A stretch of DNA of 64,000 nt from Microbulbifer celer (GCF_020991125.1 NZ_CP087715.1:3072501-3136500); one strand, 5' to 3'. Positions 50,812 through 60,593 are shown, numbered from the stretch's first letter. The notes: generated by a model from the letters alone, not told the origin. A program made the numbers and translations.

Positions 50812-52575
50812 CTATCGGGCACTCAACTGCGACGATTGCTCAACACCCAACAGCAGGGTGTCAAATTTGGTGTCGAACGAAAGAGTGCCATCTTCTACCC
50901 GGGCCTCAACGCCAGAATAGTAGTCCTTCACCAGAGCGCCCTCAGCGAAGACACCAGCAGCAGTCAGGGATTTCTCACCTTTCGGCATATCCAGCGCCAC
51001 CATCACCCGGTCATCTTCCAGGGTGCGGGTAAATACATACGGCTTTTCGTTCAGTTGTTTGTGCACACCGGCGCCCACGGCCATATGGGACTGACGAAAC
51101 TGACCCAGTTTTTGCCAGTGCTGGAGGATTTCCTGAGTCTGCGTCTGTTGCAGAGACGCCCAGTCCATAGGGACACGCATGGACGCATCGCCATAAGCCT
51201 GGTCATCAATCATCGGGCGGGCAACTTCATCGCCGTAATAAATCTGCGCAGCACCGGGCGCAAGCATCAGTTTCAAGGCAGCAGTCTTCACCTGCTTGCG
51301 TTCACGGTCGAAAGAGTTCTGGTCGTCATGAGAGCCCAGATAATTCAGCACCGAAACATCTTTCAAGGCGCCCTCATGCAGGGTATTGGAGTACTCGCGG
51401 AAGATACTTTCCATATCCTGGGTAGCGTGTGCAGCGAACCCCATATTGATCAGGCTATCGAAGCCATAGTTGAAGAAGTCCACTTTGCGATCGCCATAGT
51501 CATAGAAACGGCCATCGCTGCTGGCGAAATCATTCACCCCGTAGTGGTAAACCTCTCCCACCATAAAGAAGTCACGATCGTCGAGCTTTTGGCCCTGATT
51601 ACGCGCTTTCCAGTCCGACAACGCGATACTGGCCTCCTTCTTCAGTACCGCCCAGATTTCCGGCTCCACGTGTTTGACCGTGTCTACACGGAAACCGTCC
51701 ACACCGTATTCCCGCACCCAATCGGTCAGCCATTTGACGATGTAGTACTTGGGCGCGCGCGGATAGCCGGTACGCTCGAAAAAGGCATCCAGCTCTGCCA
51801 CTTCCTGCTCAAGGCGACCTTCGCGCTGCCATTTCTCGGTAAGCTGTGGTGGAAGCTCAACCGGCTTTTCACTTTCAGTGAGGATGTCCGGCAGGTTTTC
51901 GGTGAGAGCGCACTCTACATTCTGCTCAAAGCTGCTCCAGTCACACTGGGGATTGGTGCGAACCCAGTCCGACGGCCACAGGGGGTCTTCGCTGGTGACC
52001 GGGCCGGTGTGATTGATGATCACGTCCAGCAGGATACGCACGCCTTTGCTGTGAGCGACCTCCACCAGTTCCGCCAGATCTGATTCGGTACCGAAGTTGG
52101 CATCTACCGCAGTCCAGTCTTTCGGCCAGTAGCCGTGAAACGCGTAGGTTCGCTTGTCCCCTTCATCGTAGCCGTGCACATTCTCGACAATGGGAGACAT
52201 CCAGATGGCATCCACTCCGAGATCGGAGAAGTAGCCCTCTTCCAGCTTCTGGATGACACCGCGCAGGTCTCCCCCCTTGAAACCGCGCAGGTGCGCTGCA
52301 TCATCTTTGCGGCCATAGGAAAGATCGTTGTCCGGGTTGCCGTTATGGAAGCGGTCCGGGAGCATGAAATAGATGGTGGCGTTGTTCCAGAAAGGGTCAC
52401 GGGCGGCATCCTTGACCTCGGTCAATACTGCAGTTTCGCTCGTCTGCGATGATGCAGCGGCATCCGGAGCGGCTACCGGGCGCTCGGATTGATCCACTCG
52501 CGCATCGTCGCCACAGGCCGTTAAGGCCAGGGCGGCTGCAGAAATCCATGCTGTCAGGCCGGCTGTTTTTTTCAT
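50812..52575 (-). CDS. MalS-like GH13 alpha-amylase lipoprotein
   Basis: The 587-residue protein has a lipoprotein signal (lipobox LTAC) and a GH13 barrel whose spacing and sequence resemble periplasmic E. coli MalS: GVDGFRVDTVKHVEPEIW (Asp about 296), FMVGEVYHYG (Glu about 339) and LGSHDD (Asp about 414), with the long KARNQGQKLDDRDFF segment between. It would cut maltodextrins to shorter chains in the periplasm or on the outer membrane. The start at 52575 follows GAGAGAAG; an upstream start at 52599 adds eight unlikely residues. A MalT-like site lies 67-92 bp upstream. Confidence 0.92.
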   Translation of the reverse strand: MKKTAGLTAWISAAALALTACGDDARVDQSERPVAAPDAAASSQTSETAVLTEVKDAARDPFWNNATIYFMLPDRFHNGNPDNDLSYGRKDDAAHLRGFKGGDLRGVIQKLEEGYFSDLGVDAIWMSPIVENVHGYDEGDKRTYAFHGYWPKDWTAVDANFGTESDLAELVEVAHSKGVRILLDVIINHTGPVTSEDPLWPSDWVRTNPQCDWSSFEQNVECALTENLPDILTESEKPVELPPQLTEKWQREGRLEQEVAELDAFFERTGYPRAPKYYIVKWLTDWVREYGVDGFRVDTVKHVEPEIWAVLKKEASIALSDWKARNQGQKLDDRDFFMVGEVYHYGVNDFASSDGRFYDYGDRKVDFFNYGFDSLINMGFAAHATQDMESIFREYSNTLHEGALKDVSVLNYLGSHDDQNSFDRERKQVKTAALKLMLAPGAAQIYYGDEVARPMIDDQAYGDASMRVPMDWASLQQTQTQEILQHWQKLGQFRQSHMAVGAGVHKQLNEKPYVFTRTLEDDRVMVALDMPKGEKSLTAAGVFAEGALVKDYYSGVEARVEDGTLSFDTKFDTLLLGVEQSSQLSAR

Positions 52576-52641
52576 TATCTTCTCTCGGTCGTTATCCAAC
52601 GGTCATCACTGCAGGCTACTTTACCCGGCTGCCACGCACTT

Positions 52642-52667
52642 TCATCCTCCTGCCCAGGGGCGTAGAT
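52642..52667. promoter_or_regulatory. MalT-box-like inverted motif, copy 5
   Basis: Minus strand ATCTACGCCCCTGG then GCAGGAGGATGA. Positions 52646-52655 match the complement of the MalT box at 9 of 10. It lies 67-92 bp before the MalS-like gene. Confidence 0.6.
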
Positions 52668-52808
52668 GGAAGGGGAGCAGATGAAAAAAGCAACATCCGG
52701 TGATAACCTTGACTGCCAAGTCGATGAGAGGCACCGCAGGCGGTTTGTGCGGTCCAGAGAGAAAAACACTGACTGAATGGAAGAACCATAAAACCTGAAG
52801 GAGTGACC

Positions 52809-53654
52809 ATGCAGGACAAACCGGTCGTATTCGTCGTAGTCGACCCTAACGATGACAAACATGTAGCCCTGGAGCGGGCCCTGACTACCGCCCGCGAGCG
52901 CAATCCCCAACCGAAACTTGCGGTCTTCGTCGCCGTTGATGGCGAGGCAGTGGACACCCGCGCGGTGAATGATCACCTGTTCCGGGACGAGTTCTGGTTC
53001 CGCGACCAGATCCGCACCCCGATCGAAGAAGCGGGCGTGGAATTTGAAATTACCGTGTGCTGGTCCAGTGACTGGCAGGCGGCAATTATTCAGGAGTCTA
53101 AACGCTGCAACGCAGAGATGATTTACCTGCCAGTGCACGCTCGCACTAGTAGCCGCCGGTTCACCTTTGCCGAGTCTAAATGGCAGGTACTAAAGCAGGC
53201 CCGCTGCCCGGTAGTTCTGATCCGCCCCGGCGCCAAAGACCGTCGCAAGGTGGTGCTGGCCACGGTCAACTACCAGGCCCAGACCAGTCAGCAACGCCAG
53301 CTCAACCGCCAGATCACCGCCCGCGCCAATTATATCGCCGAGGTTTACGGTGCCGAGCTGCACCTGGTCAATGCCTATCTGGACTCCATGCGCTACCCCG
53401 ATCGCGGCGCCCTGGCCAAGCTCGCCGACAAGACCGGTGTACCCACCGACCGCATTCATGTAAAGCAGGGCTACACCAACGAAGTGGTGGCCGAGATTGC
53501 TCTGGAAGTCGACGCCGATGTGGTGGTGATGGGCACCCTCAACCAGCACGGTGAGACCGGCTCACTGCTGCGGGGTAATACTGCGGAGCGGGTGATTGGT
53601 TCGCTGGATACGGATGTGATGGTTTGTAACGCGTTCACCACTACCGAACACTGA
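52809..53654 (+). CDS. Tandem universal stress protein (UspE-like)
   Basis: The 281-residue cytosolic protein has two Usp domains: residues about 5-138 (ending CPVVLIRPG) and about 145-280 (ADVVVMGTLNQHGETGSLLRGNTAERVIG). The second keeps the G-2x-G-9x-G(S/T) nucleotide-binding pattern; the first does not. UspE proteins help survival under stress and stationary phase. AAGGAG lies 6 nt before ATG 52809. It shares its promoter region with the divergent MalS-like gene. Confidence 0.88.
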   Translation: MQDKPVVFVVVDPNDDKHVALERALTTARERNPQPKLAVFVAVDGEAVDTRAVNDHLFRDEFWFRDQIRTPIEEAGVEFEITVCWSSDWQAAIIQESKRCNAEMIYLPVHARTSSRRFTFAESKWQVLKQARCPVVLIRPGAKDRRKVVLATVNYQAQTSQQRQLNRQITARANYIAEVYGAELHLVNAYLDSMRYPDRGALAKLADKTGVPTDRIHVKQGYTNEVVAEIALEVDADVVVMGTLNQHGETGSLLRGNTAERVIGSLDTDVMVCNAFTTTEH

Positions 53655-53684
53655 CGCAGAATTTTGATCGGTAACGGTATGGCC

Positions 53685-53717
53685 AAAAAAAAGGGACTGA
53701 AAATTCAGTCCCTTTTT
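53685..53717. terminator. Bidirectional terminator
   Basis: The stem GGGACTGA/TCAGTCCC (53693-53712) has eight A before it and five T after it, serving the Usp gene (+) and the TSP3 lipoprotein gene (-), which converge here. Confidence 0.88.
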
Positions 53718-53739
53718 GCTGCTGAGGTTAGCCCTCGGT

Positions 53740-56166
53740 TCAGCCTCCTATATCGACCGAGTCAATTTCCTCATAGAAGACATCGCGCTGATTGTTCAGG
53801 TCCATCTGGTAAAGGACACCGATGTGACCACTCTGCAGCAGCTGTATATCCGGACCAAATGGTATCCCGTCAATTACCGTTTTCGGACCTGAGAAGTTTC
53901 CAGAATCGAGCAAATAACTGTATCGCAATACGCCACTGCTCTCGTAGAAAAATACCGGCTTACCGTCAATTTCCCGCAACCTTGGCATCATATGCAGGTG
54001 CGGGTGCGGACTGATCAGATGCTTTTCATTCCAGTTCTCCAGATCATCCGATTCAGCGATCACCAATTGATTCTTCGAGTAGGAAACAAACCCCAGATAG
54101 TATTTGCCAGTTGAGGCTTGCAGCAGTGTTGAGTCGAAGTCCCAATCAGTACCGCTGGATACCTTTGCCGGCGTACTCCAGCTTTGTAGATCACTACTGG
54201 ATGTCACGTAAACATCGATATTGTAGTCATCATCCTGAGGTGACTCGGCCAGTGAATAACTGACAATATAGGTGCCGTCACTCGCCTCGATCAGCGACTC
54301 CGCATGCAACAGGTTCCAGTCACACTCCGTCTCATCGCAGCCGGCAAAGTTGGTATTTACAGTAAGCGCTGTTTTCAGCCAGTCTTGGCCGTCGTCTGTC
54401 TCGTAGATACAGGCGCCTCCGCTGTCACAGTGACCAAGTATCAGCACCTTTCCAAATCGGTTTTCGATCATCACCGGATTGCCGTAGATATACTCCGGCA
54501 GCGTTGCAAAAGTCTCCCAGGTCTGGCCACTATCTACTGATCGGGTAAGGTAAGTATCGTCCTCTGAGACCAGTGCCACCAACTCACCATTATCGCGCTG
54601 CACAAAGGCCGCATTGTGTGGATAGATCGTACTATTGGTGACGTAATGACCCCGGGGTGTATCCAGTTCATAACTACAGGGCGGCTCTGCGCAGGTAGAC
54701 GTGAAATAAATACTCTGCTCTACCTGGTCCCCATTATATTCTTCCTCACAGACACTGGGGCTTTCAGAGCAGTAGAGGGCCAGCTCGGTACGAAATTCGC
54801 CCGGTTTGGCTGGTGCCCAGTACTCTATCTCCCAAACGTTACCGGCATAGTCGTACTCCGCGTTATACACGCCCTCGACAGGATATTCGGACATGTGGTT
54901 TTCGGGGTTTTCCAGATCATAGGTATAGAACTGTATATGCCAACCGTCTTCGGGGTCTGCCGGGTTGAAATCGGGATCAAAACCTCGTGCGCGCAGGGTG
55001 ATCGTTTCGCCCTGGAAGTAAACCTCACTCTGGCCGACGATATGGATTCGATCTTCAGTATCTGGAACGGTGTCATTGTCGTCGTCGGGATCTGCATTGT
55101 CCCCCAGACCATCACCGTCAAAATCCATGCTCTCCGCATCATCTAGCGGAAAGGCATCCTGGCTGTCGACCACCCCATCGTTGTCATCGTCAGGATCGAC
55201 AACATTATCGAGGCCATCGCCATCGGCGTCACCCGCGACATCAGAATCCAGCGGCGCCGTATCGGCGTTGTCTGGAGTACCATCATTGTCGTCATCTTCA
55301 TCGACAATATTGCCGATGCCATCGCCATCGGTGTCTTCCCACTCATCGGGATCATACGGCAGGTCGTCATCCTCGTCGGCGTAGCCGTCGTTATCGTCGT
55401 CACCATCATGGATGTTATCGATGCCATCCAGGTCGACGTCACCACTGCGCTCCGGGTCGTAGGGAAACTCGTCCCACTCATCCGGAATGCCGTCGTTGTC
55501 GTCATCTGCGTCGGAGTGATTGCCAATGCCATCCTCATCGATATCAATTTTCTCTGAATTTTTCAGCGTCAGGGAAAAATGTTCTCTGGCAGACTCCTCT
55601 TCCACGAGCGCTCCTAACCCGGCGGCGGAGAGAAAGGCTGTGACTTTATGATCCGTAGCGAAGGCAAGCGGATCCTGATCAAAATCGACCAACGTCAGCC
55701 CGGACTTGTCGATAATTTCCGCGGTATCGTCACGCAACATGATGCGTGTTTCGATATCCCCGTCATCGTCCAGGCTCTGCACAATACGCAGAAAGTTCAC
55801 AACTCGACGATCGTTGATATCGCGTGTATCAAACAATGACAGCGGGGTAAGTGCGGGCTTCGCGGCAATGGAAGCAAATGTGAGAGCCCCTAATGAAAAG
55901 GAAACCGTATCCGAGGGCTCATAGGTAAACCGGCCCTCACCATCGGTAACCCCTTGTTGCCCGGACCCCGTACTGTAGCTGAGCCCCGCTATCGGGCTAT
56001 CAAAAAATATACCCGTAAGTAAATCCGGTGACGGTACTGGCGGGTTAGCGACATCACCACTCGAGCCTGAGGAGCCAGAACCAGAACCGCCACCACAGGC
56101 CGCCAGTAGAAGGCTCAACGCGGCCACAGGCCAACCTCTTCCCTGCCGTAAGGAAAATTTATTCAT
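53740..56166 (-). CDS. Lipoprotein with thrombospondin-3 repeats and a sialidase-like propeller
   Basis: The 808-residue protein has a lipoprotein signal (LLLAACGGG), a Gly/Ser linker, a beta-rich N-domain (about 45-180), about seven Asp-rich calcium-binding TSP3 repeats (about 190-370, DxDxDGxxDxxD pattern), and a C-terminal BNR/sialidase-like six-bladed propeller with repeated Ser-x-Asp-x-Gly-x-x-W turns (SVDSGQTWETF, ETDDGQDWLK, SSSDLQSWSTP). It would sit on the outer membrane, probably facing outwards. No catalytic Arg triad of sialidases could be identified. It lies after the TonB receptor on the same strand, separated by a terminator; a role in substrate capture is possible. Confidence 0.8.
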   Translation of the reverse strand: MNKFSLRQGRGWPVAALSLLLAACGGGSGSGSSGSSGDVANPPVPSPDLLTGIFFDSPIAGLSYSTGSGQQGVTDGEGRFTYEPSDTVSFSLGALTFASIAAKPALTPLSLFDTRDINDRRVVNFLRIVQSLDDDGDIETRIMLRDDTAEIIDKSGLTLVDFDQDPLAFATDHKVTAFLSAAGLGALVEEESAREHFSLTLKNSEKIDIDEDGIGNHSDADDDNDGIPDEWDEFPYDPERSGDVDLDGIDNIHDGDDDNDGYADEDDDLPYDPDEWEDTDGDGIGNIVDEDDDNDGTPDNADTAPLDSDVAGDADGDGLDNVVDPDDDNDGVVDSQDAFPLDDAESMDFDGDGLGDNADPDDDNDTVPDTEDRIHIVGQSEVYFQGETITLRARGFDPDFNPADPEDGWHIQFYTYDLENPENHMSEYPVEGVYNAEYDYAGNVWEIEYWAPAKPGEFRTELALYCSESPSVCEEEYNGDQVEQSIYFTSTCAEPPCSYELDTPRGHYVTNSTIYPHNAAFVQRDNGELVALVSEDDTYLTRSVDSGQTWETFATLPEYIYGNPVMIENRFGKVLILGHCDSGGACIYETDDGQDWLKTALTVNTNFAGCDETECDWNLLHAESLIEASDGTYIVSYSLAESPQDDDYNIDVYVTSSSDLQSWSTPAKVSSGTDWDFDSTLLQASTGKYYLGFVSYSKNQLVIAESDDLENWNEKHLISPHPHLHMMPRLREIDGKPVFFYESSGVLRYSYLLDSGNFSGPKTVIDGIPFGPDIQLLQSGHIGVLYQMDLNNQRDVFYEEIDSVDIGG

Positions 56167-56523
56167 TTTATTATCCATCAACTGATCAAGAAGCGGCCCT
56201 ACCCGCGTCATTCCGTGAGAAGTTCAGGGCCGAAGAGCCAATATACTCCCCCGCATATTGCACCGCAATAAACTCAAACCGAACCTGACTTAAGCGGGAT
56301 CAGCCACCTTTTACCTACAGCTGCTGTGGCGCGCAAAAGATACCTGCCCCCCCGGTGATGTCGTACCGGACTAAACATCTCCACTGGCGATAACCAGCTT
56401 CCAGGTCGTCCCATCCATAACCGCTAGAGCTGCGGAATTGGGATGCTGTACGGCATAGCCACGGTGTGCGAAGAGTTGCACATAGTTATCGAAAGCCTGC
56501 CTGAGAATAATTCTGAAGACCAC
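56167..56523. other. Intergenic stretch upstream of the TSP3 lipoprotein gene
   Basis: No convincing gene. A 60-codon frame on the minus strand (56371-56553) reads through the terminator stem and is probably chance. No copy of the MalT-like motif is seen here. Confidence 0.5.
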
Positions 56524-56560
56524 AAAAAAGGCCCCTGCAATACGGAATCGCAAGGGCCTT
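56524..56560 (-). terminator. Rho-independent terminator after the TonB receptor
   Basis: Minus strand AAGGCCC/GGGCCTT stem (56528-56560) with six T at the end (56524-56529), 31 nt past the stop codon. Confidence 0.85.
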
Positions 56561-56590
56561 TAGCTGTGAGGCTAGACTGACAGAGGGTAA

Positions 56591-59380
56591 TTACAGCTCG
56601 TAACTGAAGCCCAGCAGATAGGTTTTGCCGTAGCTCTGGTAGTCGCGTACCTGGAGCTCATTGTCACCACTCAGGGTAGTGAACGGCTCATCGGTCAGGT
56701 TGACGCCCTGCAGGTAAACAGACAGCCCCTCGAGGCCGCCGATACCCGCGTCGGCAAAGTCATAACCGATCTGCGCATCGACGATGGTTTCACCCAGCAC
56801 GTCGACCTGTTCGGTGTTGAAGCCGAGGCCGTAAACCTCACCCTTGAAGTCAGAGCGCTTGCGCACACTGGTGCGGGCAGAGAAGCCGTGGTTGTCGTAG
56901 TAGACGGTCATGCTCTGGATGCTGTCAGACAGGCCCGGCAGCTCGTACTCGTTGCCGTTCTGGTCTTCGACATCGGAGCTGACGCCGGTGTGGCTGGCAA
57001 TCAGGCCAAAGCCGTCGAGGCTTTCACTGAACAGGTTGAACGGCAGAGTAGCGGACAGCTCGTAACCTTGCAGGGTACCGCCGCCGGCATTGATCTTACC
57101 GTACGCAGTCGCGGAAGAGTTCGCGGGCACTTCACCGGTATTCGGATCGGCTACACCGACGAGGTCAACATTGTAGTTGTCATCGAAGTGCCAGTTACTC
57201 AGGTCTTTCCAGAACAGCGCCACAGAGAAGTAACCTTCATCGCTGAAGTAGTTCTCGTAGGAAAGGTCTACACCTACCGCTTCTTTCGGTTCCAGCGTCG
57301 GGTTACCACCGCTGATGTTCCAGTGGTTGCCGTTTTCGTCGGGAGTCTGGTTGTAATTCACTTCCAGAGACGCATTCATTTCGTCCATGCGCGCGCGGGA
57401 GAAGGTTTTGGCGGCACCGAAACGCAGGGTCTGCTGCTCGTCAATTTCCAGCGCCAGGTTCAGGCTTGGCAGCAGGCGACCGTAGTCGTGACTCAGACTT
57501 GTGGGCGTAGCGACCACCAGGTCGTCGATAACCTGTCCGGCGTAACCCTCGGATTCCTGTTCGGTGTATACGTAGCGCAGGCCGGCGTTACCAGAAAGCG
57601 GCAGGCCAGCCACTTCGGTAGCGAAGTCCGCCTGTACGAACGCTGCGGTGACCGCCTCACTCACGGAGTAGGATTTGGTCAGGTGCCCAATACCGGTGAG
57701 GGATTCATCCAGCAGGTCGTAGTAGCCGTCGTTCAGCAGTCCCTTGGCATTGTATGCGACCATGTCGCCCATGCCGATAAAGTCGAGGGAGGCGCTGCCC
57801 AGGCGATATTCTTCCGGCACTTCCAGCATGCCCGCAGACTCGCCATCGAAGTTGGCCAGAGTCATGTAGTAGCCGCCGGACTGTTTGGTCTTTTCACGGT
57901 CGCGGTAAGATACGCCGTAACTGATCTCTTCCACTACACCCAGCTCTACCAGCTGCTTTGCCGCCAGTTTGATGGTGGTGAGCTCGTCATCAATCGAAGG
58001 GGTATTCAGGAATCCATCTTGCGCGGCATTGTAGTAGTCGTCGCCTTCTACTTGGCCGTACTTCTCATTCAAGGCCGTACTCGCACCCCAGGACAACGGT
58101 CCACCCAACTGGATAAGACCGAAGTCACTGTAATCCAGGCCGTGGGTGAATTTGGCGCCGGTATTGCCGCCGTCGAAGGTGTAGGTCAGGTTGTCTGCAA
58201 TACCTTCATTGTCACCGCGGCCGGTACCGGAGTAGCTTTCGAAGCTCCAGATATCGCGTTCTACGGCGGAGTGGCTGGCATCAAACTCCAGCTGCAGGGT
58301 GTCACTGAAATCGTACTTGGTGTTGAAGCCGAAGGAGGTCATTTCCGCGGCGCGGGTTTCCAGGTCGTTACGTACCACAACGCGCTGGCCTTCGGTGGAA
58401 GCGCTGGTCAGGAAGCCGGTTGAAGGATCCGCACCAGACAGGTCTGCGGACAGATTGCCCTGACCCCAGGCAAAAGGAATTTCGATACCGCGCAGAATTT
58501 TTTCATCGTTGAAGTCGACATACAGGGCATCGAAGGTGGTGTGCAGTTTGTCGTTCGGCTGCAGTTCAACCACCAGCATGGCGCTATCGCGCTCGAGCAC
58601 GGAGGAGCGCACAAACGGCTTGGCGCCACCGAGAATGGAGTAGTTCTCACCGTCGACTTCAAACTCCGGGTAACCCCAGGTGTTCCAGCGCTCTTCCTGG
58701 TTCGGAGAGCTCATGGTGTTGTAAGCGAAGGCCACACCGATGGTATCGTCGGCAAACTGGTCGATATAGGAGAAGGTGCCGCGATGGCCCTGGTCTTCAC
58801 CGTCCGGGTTCAGCTTGTCGAAGCTGGTCTGCTCCAGCTGGCCATTGAACTGGATTACGCGCTCGCCGCGCTCCAGGGGCTTGACGGTCTGCATGTCGAT
58901 TACGCCCGCAATACCTTCGGCCTCGATGTTGGCCTGCGGGGTTTTGTAGACGGTCACACCGCTCATGATCTCGGAAGGGTACAGGTCGAACTCCACCCCG
59001 CGGTTGTCGGAGATGGATACCTGTTCACGGCCGTTGAAGGTGGTGGCACTTTCGTTTTCACCGAAGCCGCGAATGGTGACGCGGCTGGCGCGACCGTCCA
59101 GACGCTGGGTAGCCAGGCCCGGCAGGCGGGAGATGGCTTCAGCGATGGAGGAGTCGGGCAGTTTGCCGATATCTTCGGCGGAAATGGCTTCAACAACCGC
59201 CTTGGCATCGCGCTTGGTGTCGATGGAGTCCATCACACTCTTGCGGAAACCGGTTACGGTCAGCTCTTCCAGCTGGGTGCTGCCTTCGTCCTGGGCCATC
59301 ACACCAACGGATGTAGCGGATGCAGCAATAGCGACGGACAGCAGTGCTGGCCGAAAACCTCTTTTAGTCAGACTCATCAT
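56591..59380 (-). CDS. TonB-dependent receptor (maltodextrin type)
   Basis: The 929-residue outer-membrane protein has a signal peptide (cleaved after VMAQ), a TonB box-like LEELTVTGFRKSV (about 37-48), the plug (EDIGKLPDSSIAEAISRLPGL; VTIRGFGENESATTFNGRE) and a 22-strand barrel ending in the aromatic GKTYLLGFSYEL. The plug sequence is that of the TonB-Xanth-Caul subfamily that includes Caulobacter MalA. It would import maltodextrins with energy from TonB. The start at 59380 follows AAGGGAGAAG; an in-frame start at 59434 adds 18 residues. It lies directly downstream of glucokinase and has the best MalT-like motif in its promoter. Confidence 0.95.
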   Translation of the reverse strand: MMSLTKRGFRPALLSVAIAASATSVGVMAQDEGSTQLEELTVTGFRKSVMDSIDTKRDAKAVVEAISAEDIGKLPDSSIAEAISRLPGLATQRLDGRASRVTIRGFGENESATTFNGREQVSISDNRGVEFDLYPSEIMSGVTVYKTPQANIEAEGIAGVIDMQTVKPLERGERVIQFNGQLEQTSFDKLNPDGEDQGHRGTFSYIDQFADDTIGVAFAYNTMSSPNQEERWNTWGYPEFEVDGENYSILGGAKPFVRSSVLERDSAMLVVELQPNDKLHTTFDALYVDFNDEKILRGIEIPFAWGQGNLSADLSGADPSTGFLTSASTEGQRVVVRNDLETRAAEMTSFGFNTKYDFSDTLQLEFDASHSAVERDIWSFESYSGTGRGDNEGIADNLTYTFDGGNTGAKFTHGLDYSDFGLIQLGGPLSWGASTALNEKYGQVEGDDYYNAAQDGFLNTPSIDDELTTIKLAAKQLVELGVVEEISYGVSYRDREKTKQSGGYYMTLANFDGESAGMLEVPEEYRLGSASLDFIGMGDMVAYNAKGLLNDGYYDLLDESLTGIGHLTKSYSVSEAVTAAFVQADFATEVAGLPLSGNAGLRYVYTEQESEGYAGQVIDDLVVATPTSLSHDYGRLLPSLNLALEIDEQQTLRFGAAKTFSRARMDEMNASLEVNYNQTPDENGNHWNISGGNPTLEPKEAVGVDLSYENYFSDEGYFSVALFWKDLSNWHFDDNYNVDLVGVADPNTGEVPANSSATAYGKINAGGGTLQGYELSATLPFNLFSESLDGFGLIASHTGVSSDVEDQNGNEYELPGLSDSIQSMTVYYDNHGFSARTSVRKRSDFKGEVYGLGFNTEQVDVLGETIVDAQIGYDFADAGIGGLEGLSVYLQGVNLTDEPFTTLSGDNELQVRDYQSYGKTYLLGFSYEL

Positions 59381-59444
59381 CTTCTCCCTTGGACTTATCG
59401 TTATGGTGAGTGCTTGCATCCTATTGCGGCCCACAGTCCTTGGC

Positions 59445-59477
59445 CTCCACCCCCGAGGGGGGAGGAGGGGGAGGAGA
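59445..59477. promoter_or_regulatory. MalT-box-like inverted motif, copy 6 (best match)
   Basis: Plus strand CTCCACCCCCGAGG then GGGGAGGAGG (59459-59468), a perfect match to the MalT box GGGGAKGAGG, followed at once by GGGGAGGAGA (59468-59477, 9 of 10). It lies 65-97 bp before the TonB-receptor start. Confidence 0.65.
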
Positions 59478-59559
59478 TACCGGGTACGAGGAGAAGAGAC
59501 CCGGCTCAGTCACCTGGCGGCAATTATACCGACTGGCTAATTTTTATCCATTCCAACGC

Positions 59560-59582
59560 AAAACCGGCGCCATCAGGCGCCG
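59560..59582 (-). terminator. Terminator after glucokinase
   Basis: Minus strand stem CGGCGCC/GGCGCCG (59565-59582) with a 4-nt loop, then GGTTTT, 52 nt past the glk stop. Confidence 0.6.
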
Positions 59583-59633
59583 ATTCGGGGAGCGCTACAA
59601 CCTCGCAAAAAATGCAAGGTAGTAGAATCGTGA

Positions 59634-60593
59634 TCAGTATTCGAGCCAGGCGGCAGCGCCGATCAGCGCAGGGTAACCGGCCTTCAGCACCTCTACCCGT
59701 ACGCCCTGCAGCCAGTCGCCTAGGCGGCCTTTGGTGACAAAGCGCTGCTCGAACTCACTTTCCGGCAGCAGGGATTCGATACGGGGCAGTACGCCGCCGC
59801 CGAGGAAGATTCCGCCGCGGGCCACATAGTAGAGCGCCGCATCGCCGGCGGCACTGCCGAGGAAATTGAGAAAGTCGATCAGCGTCTCACGGCACAGGGG
59901 ATCGCTACCGTCGAGGCCGCGACCGCTGACATCCGGCGGCGTGAGTTCTTCCGGCTGACGGCCGTGCAGGGCACAGACTGCCCGGTACAGGTTGACCAGG
60001 CCGCCACCACTCAGCACGTACTCGTTATAGACCGGTAGCTGGGTGCGGGCGAGAATCTGCAGCAGCTCCAACTCGCGCTCACTGCCGGCGGAAAGATTGG
60101 CGTGCCCGCCCTCCCCCGGCACCACGCGGTAACGGCCGGCTTCGTGAATGATCGCCGCCACACCGAGACCGGTGCCCGGGCCGAGCACCGCCATACAGCC
60201 GTTGTGCTGGGGCGGCACATCCCGCAGGGCCCACTTGTCCTCTCCGGTAAGCCGCGGCAGTGACAGCGCCAGGGCGGCAAAGTCGTTCACCACCCGCGCC
60301 CGATCCAGCCCCAGGTCAGAGCACAACTTTTCCGCGCGAATATCCCACCCGAGGTTGGTCATGGTCACACGCCCCCCCTGCGGGGTCGCCTCTACCGGCC
60401 CGGCGACGGCAATACAGGCCGCGCGCGGACGCTCTTCCAGAGTTTCGACCCACTGCCCGAGCGCAGAATAGAAATCCGGATATTTGGCGCAGTTCACCAC
60501 CTGAATATGCTCGAGACGGTAGCCCCCGTCGCGCGGGTGGGCAACGGCGAAACGGGCGTTGGTACCGCCGATATCCGCAACGATTCTGGTCAT
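59634..60593 (-). CDS. glk: Glucokinase
   Basis: The 319-residue protein is a bacterial glucokinase of the Glk family: DIGGTNARFA (7-16) binds ATP phosphate, VNDFAALALSLP holds the catalytic Asp, LGPGTGLGVA and VPGEGGHANL bind glucose with the following Glu. The length is standard (E. coli 321). It phosphorylates glucose from maltodextrin breakdown to glucose 6-phosphate. AAGGAAAG stands 5 nt before ATG 60593; an upstream start at 60626 is less likely. It precedes the TonB receptor on the same strand. Confidence 0.96.
   Translation of the reverse strand: MTRIVADIGGTNARFAVAHPRDGGYRLEHIQVVNCAKYPDFYSALGQWVETLEERPRAACIAVAGPVEATPQGGRVTMTNLGWDIRAEKLCSDLGLDRARVVNDFAALALSLPRLTGEDKWALRDVPPQHNGCMAVLGPGTGLGVAAIIHEAGRYRVVPGEGGHANLSAGSERELELLQILARTQLPVYNEYVLSGGGLVNLYRAVCALHGRQPEELTPPDVSGRGLDGSDPLCRETLIDFLNFLGSAAGDAALYYVARGGIFLGGGVLPRIESLLPESEFEQRFVTKGRLGDWLQGVRVEVLKAGYPALIGAAAWLEY

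Noticed and set aside
56371-56553. 60-codon minus-strand frame after the TonB receptor
   Set aside because: Its start lies within the receptor's terminator and no ribosome site or family is visible.
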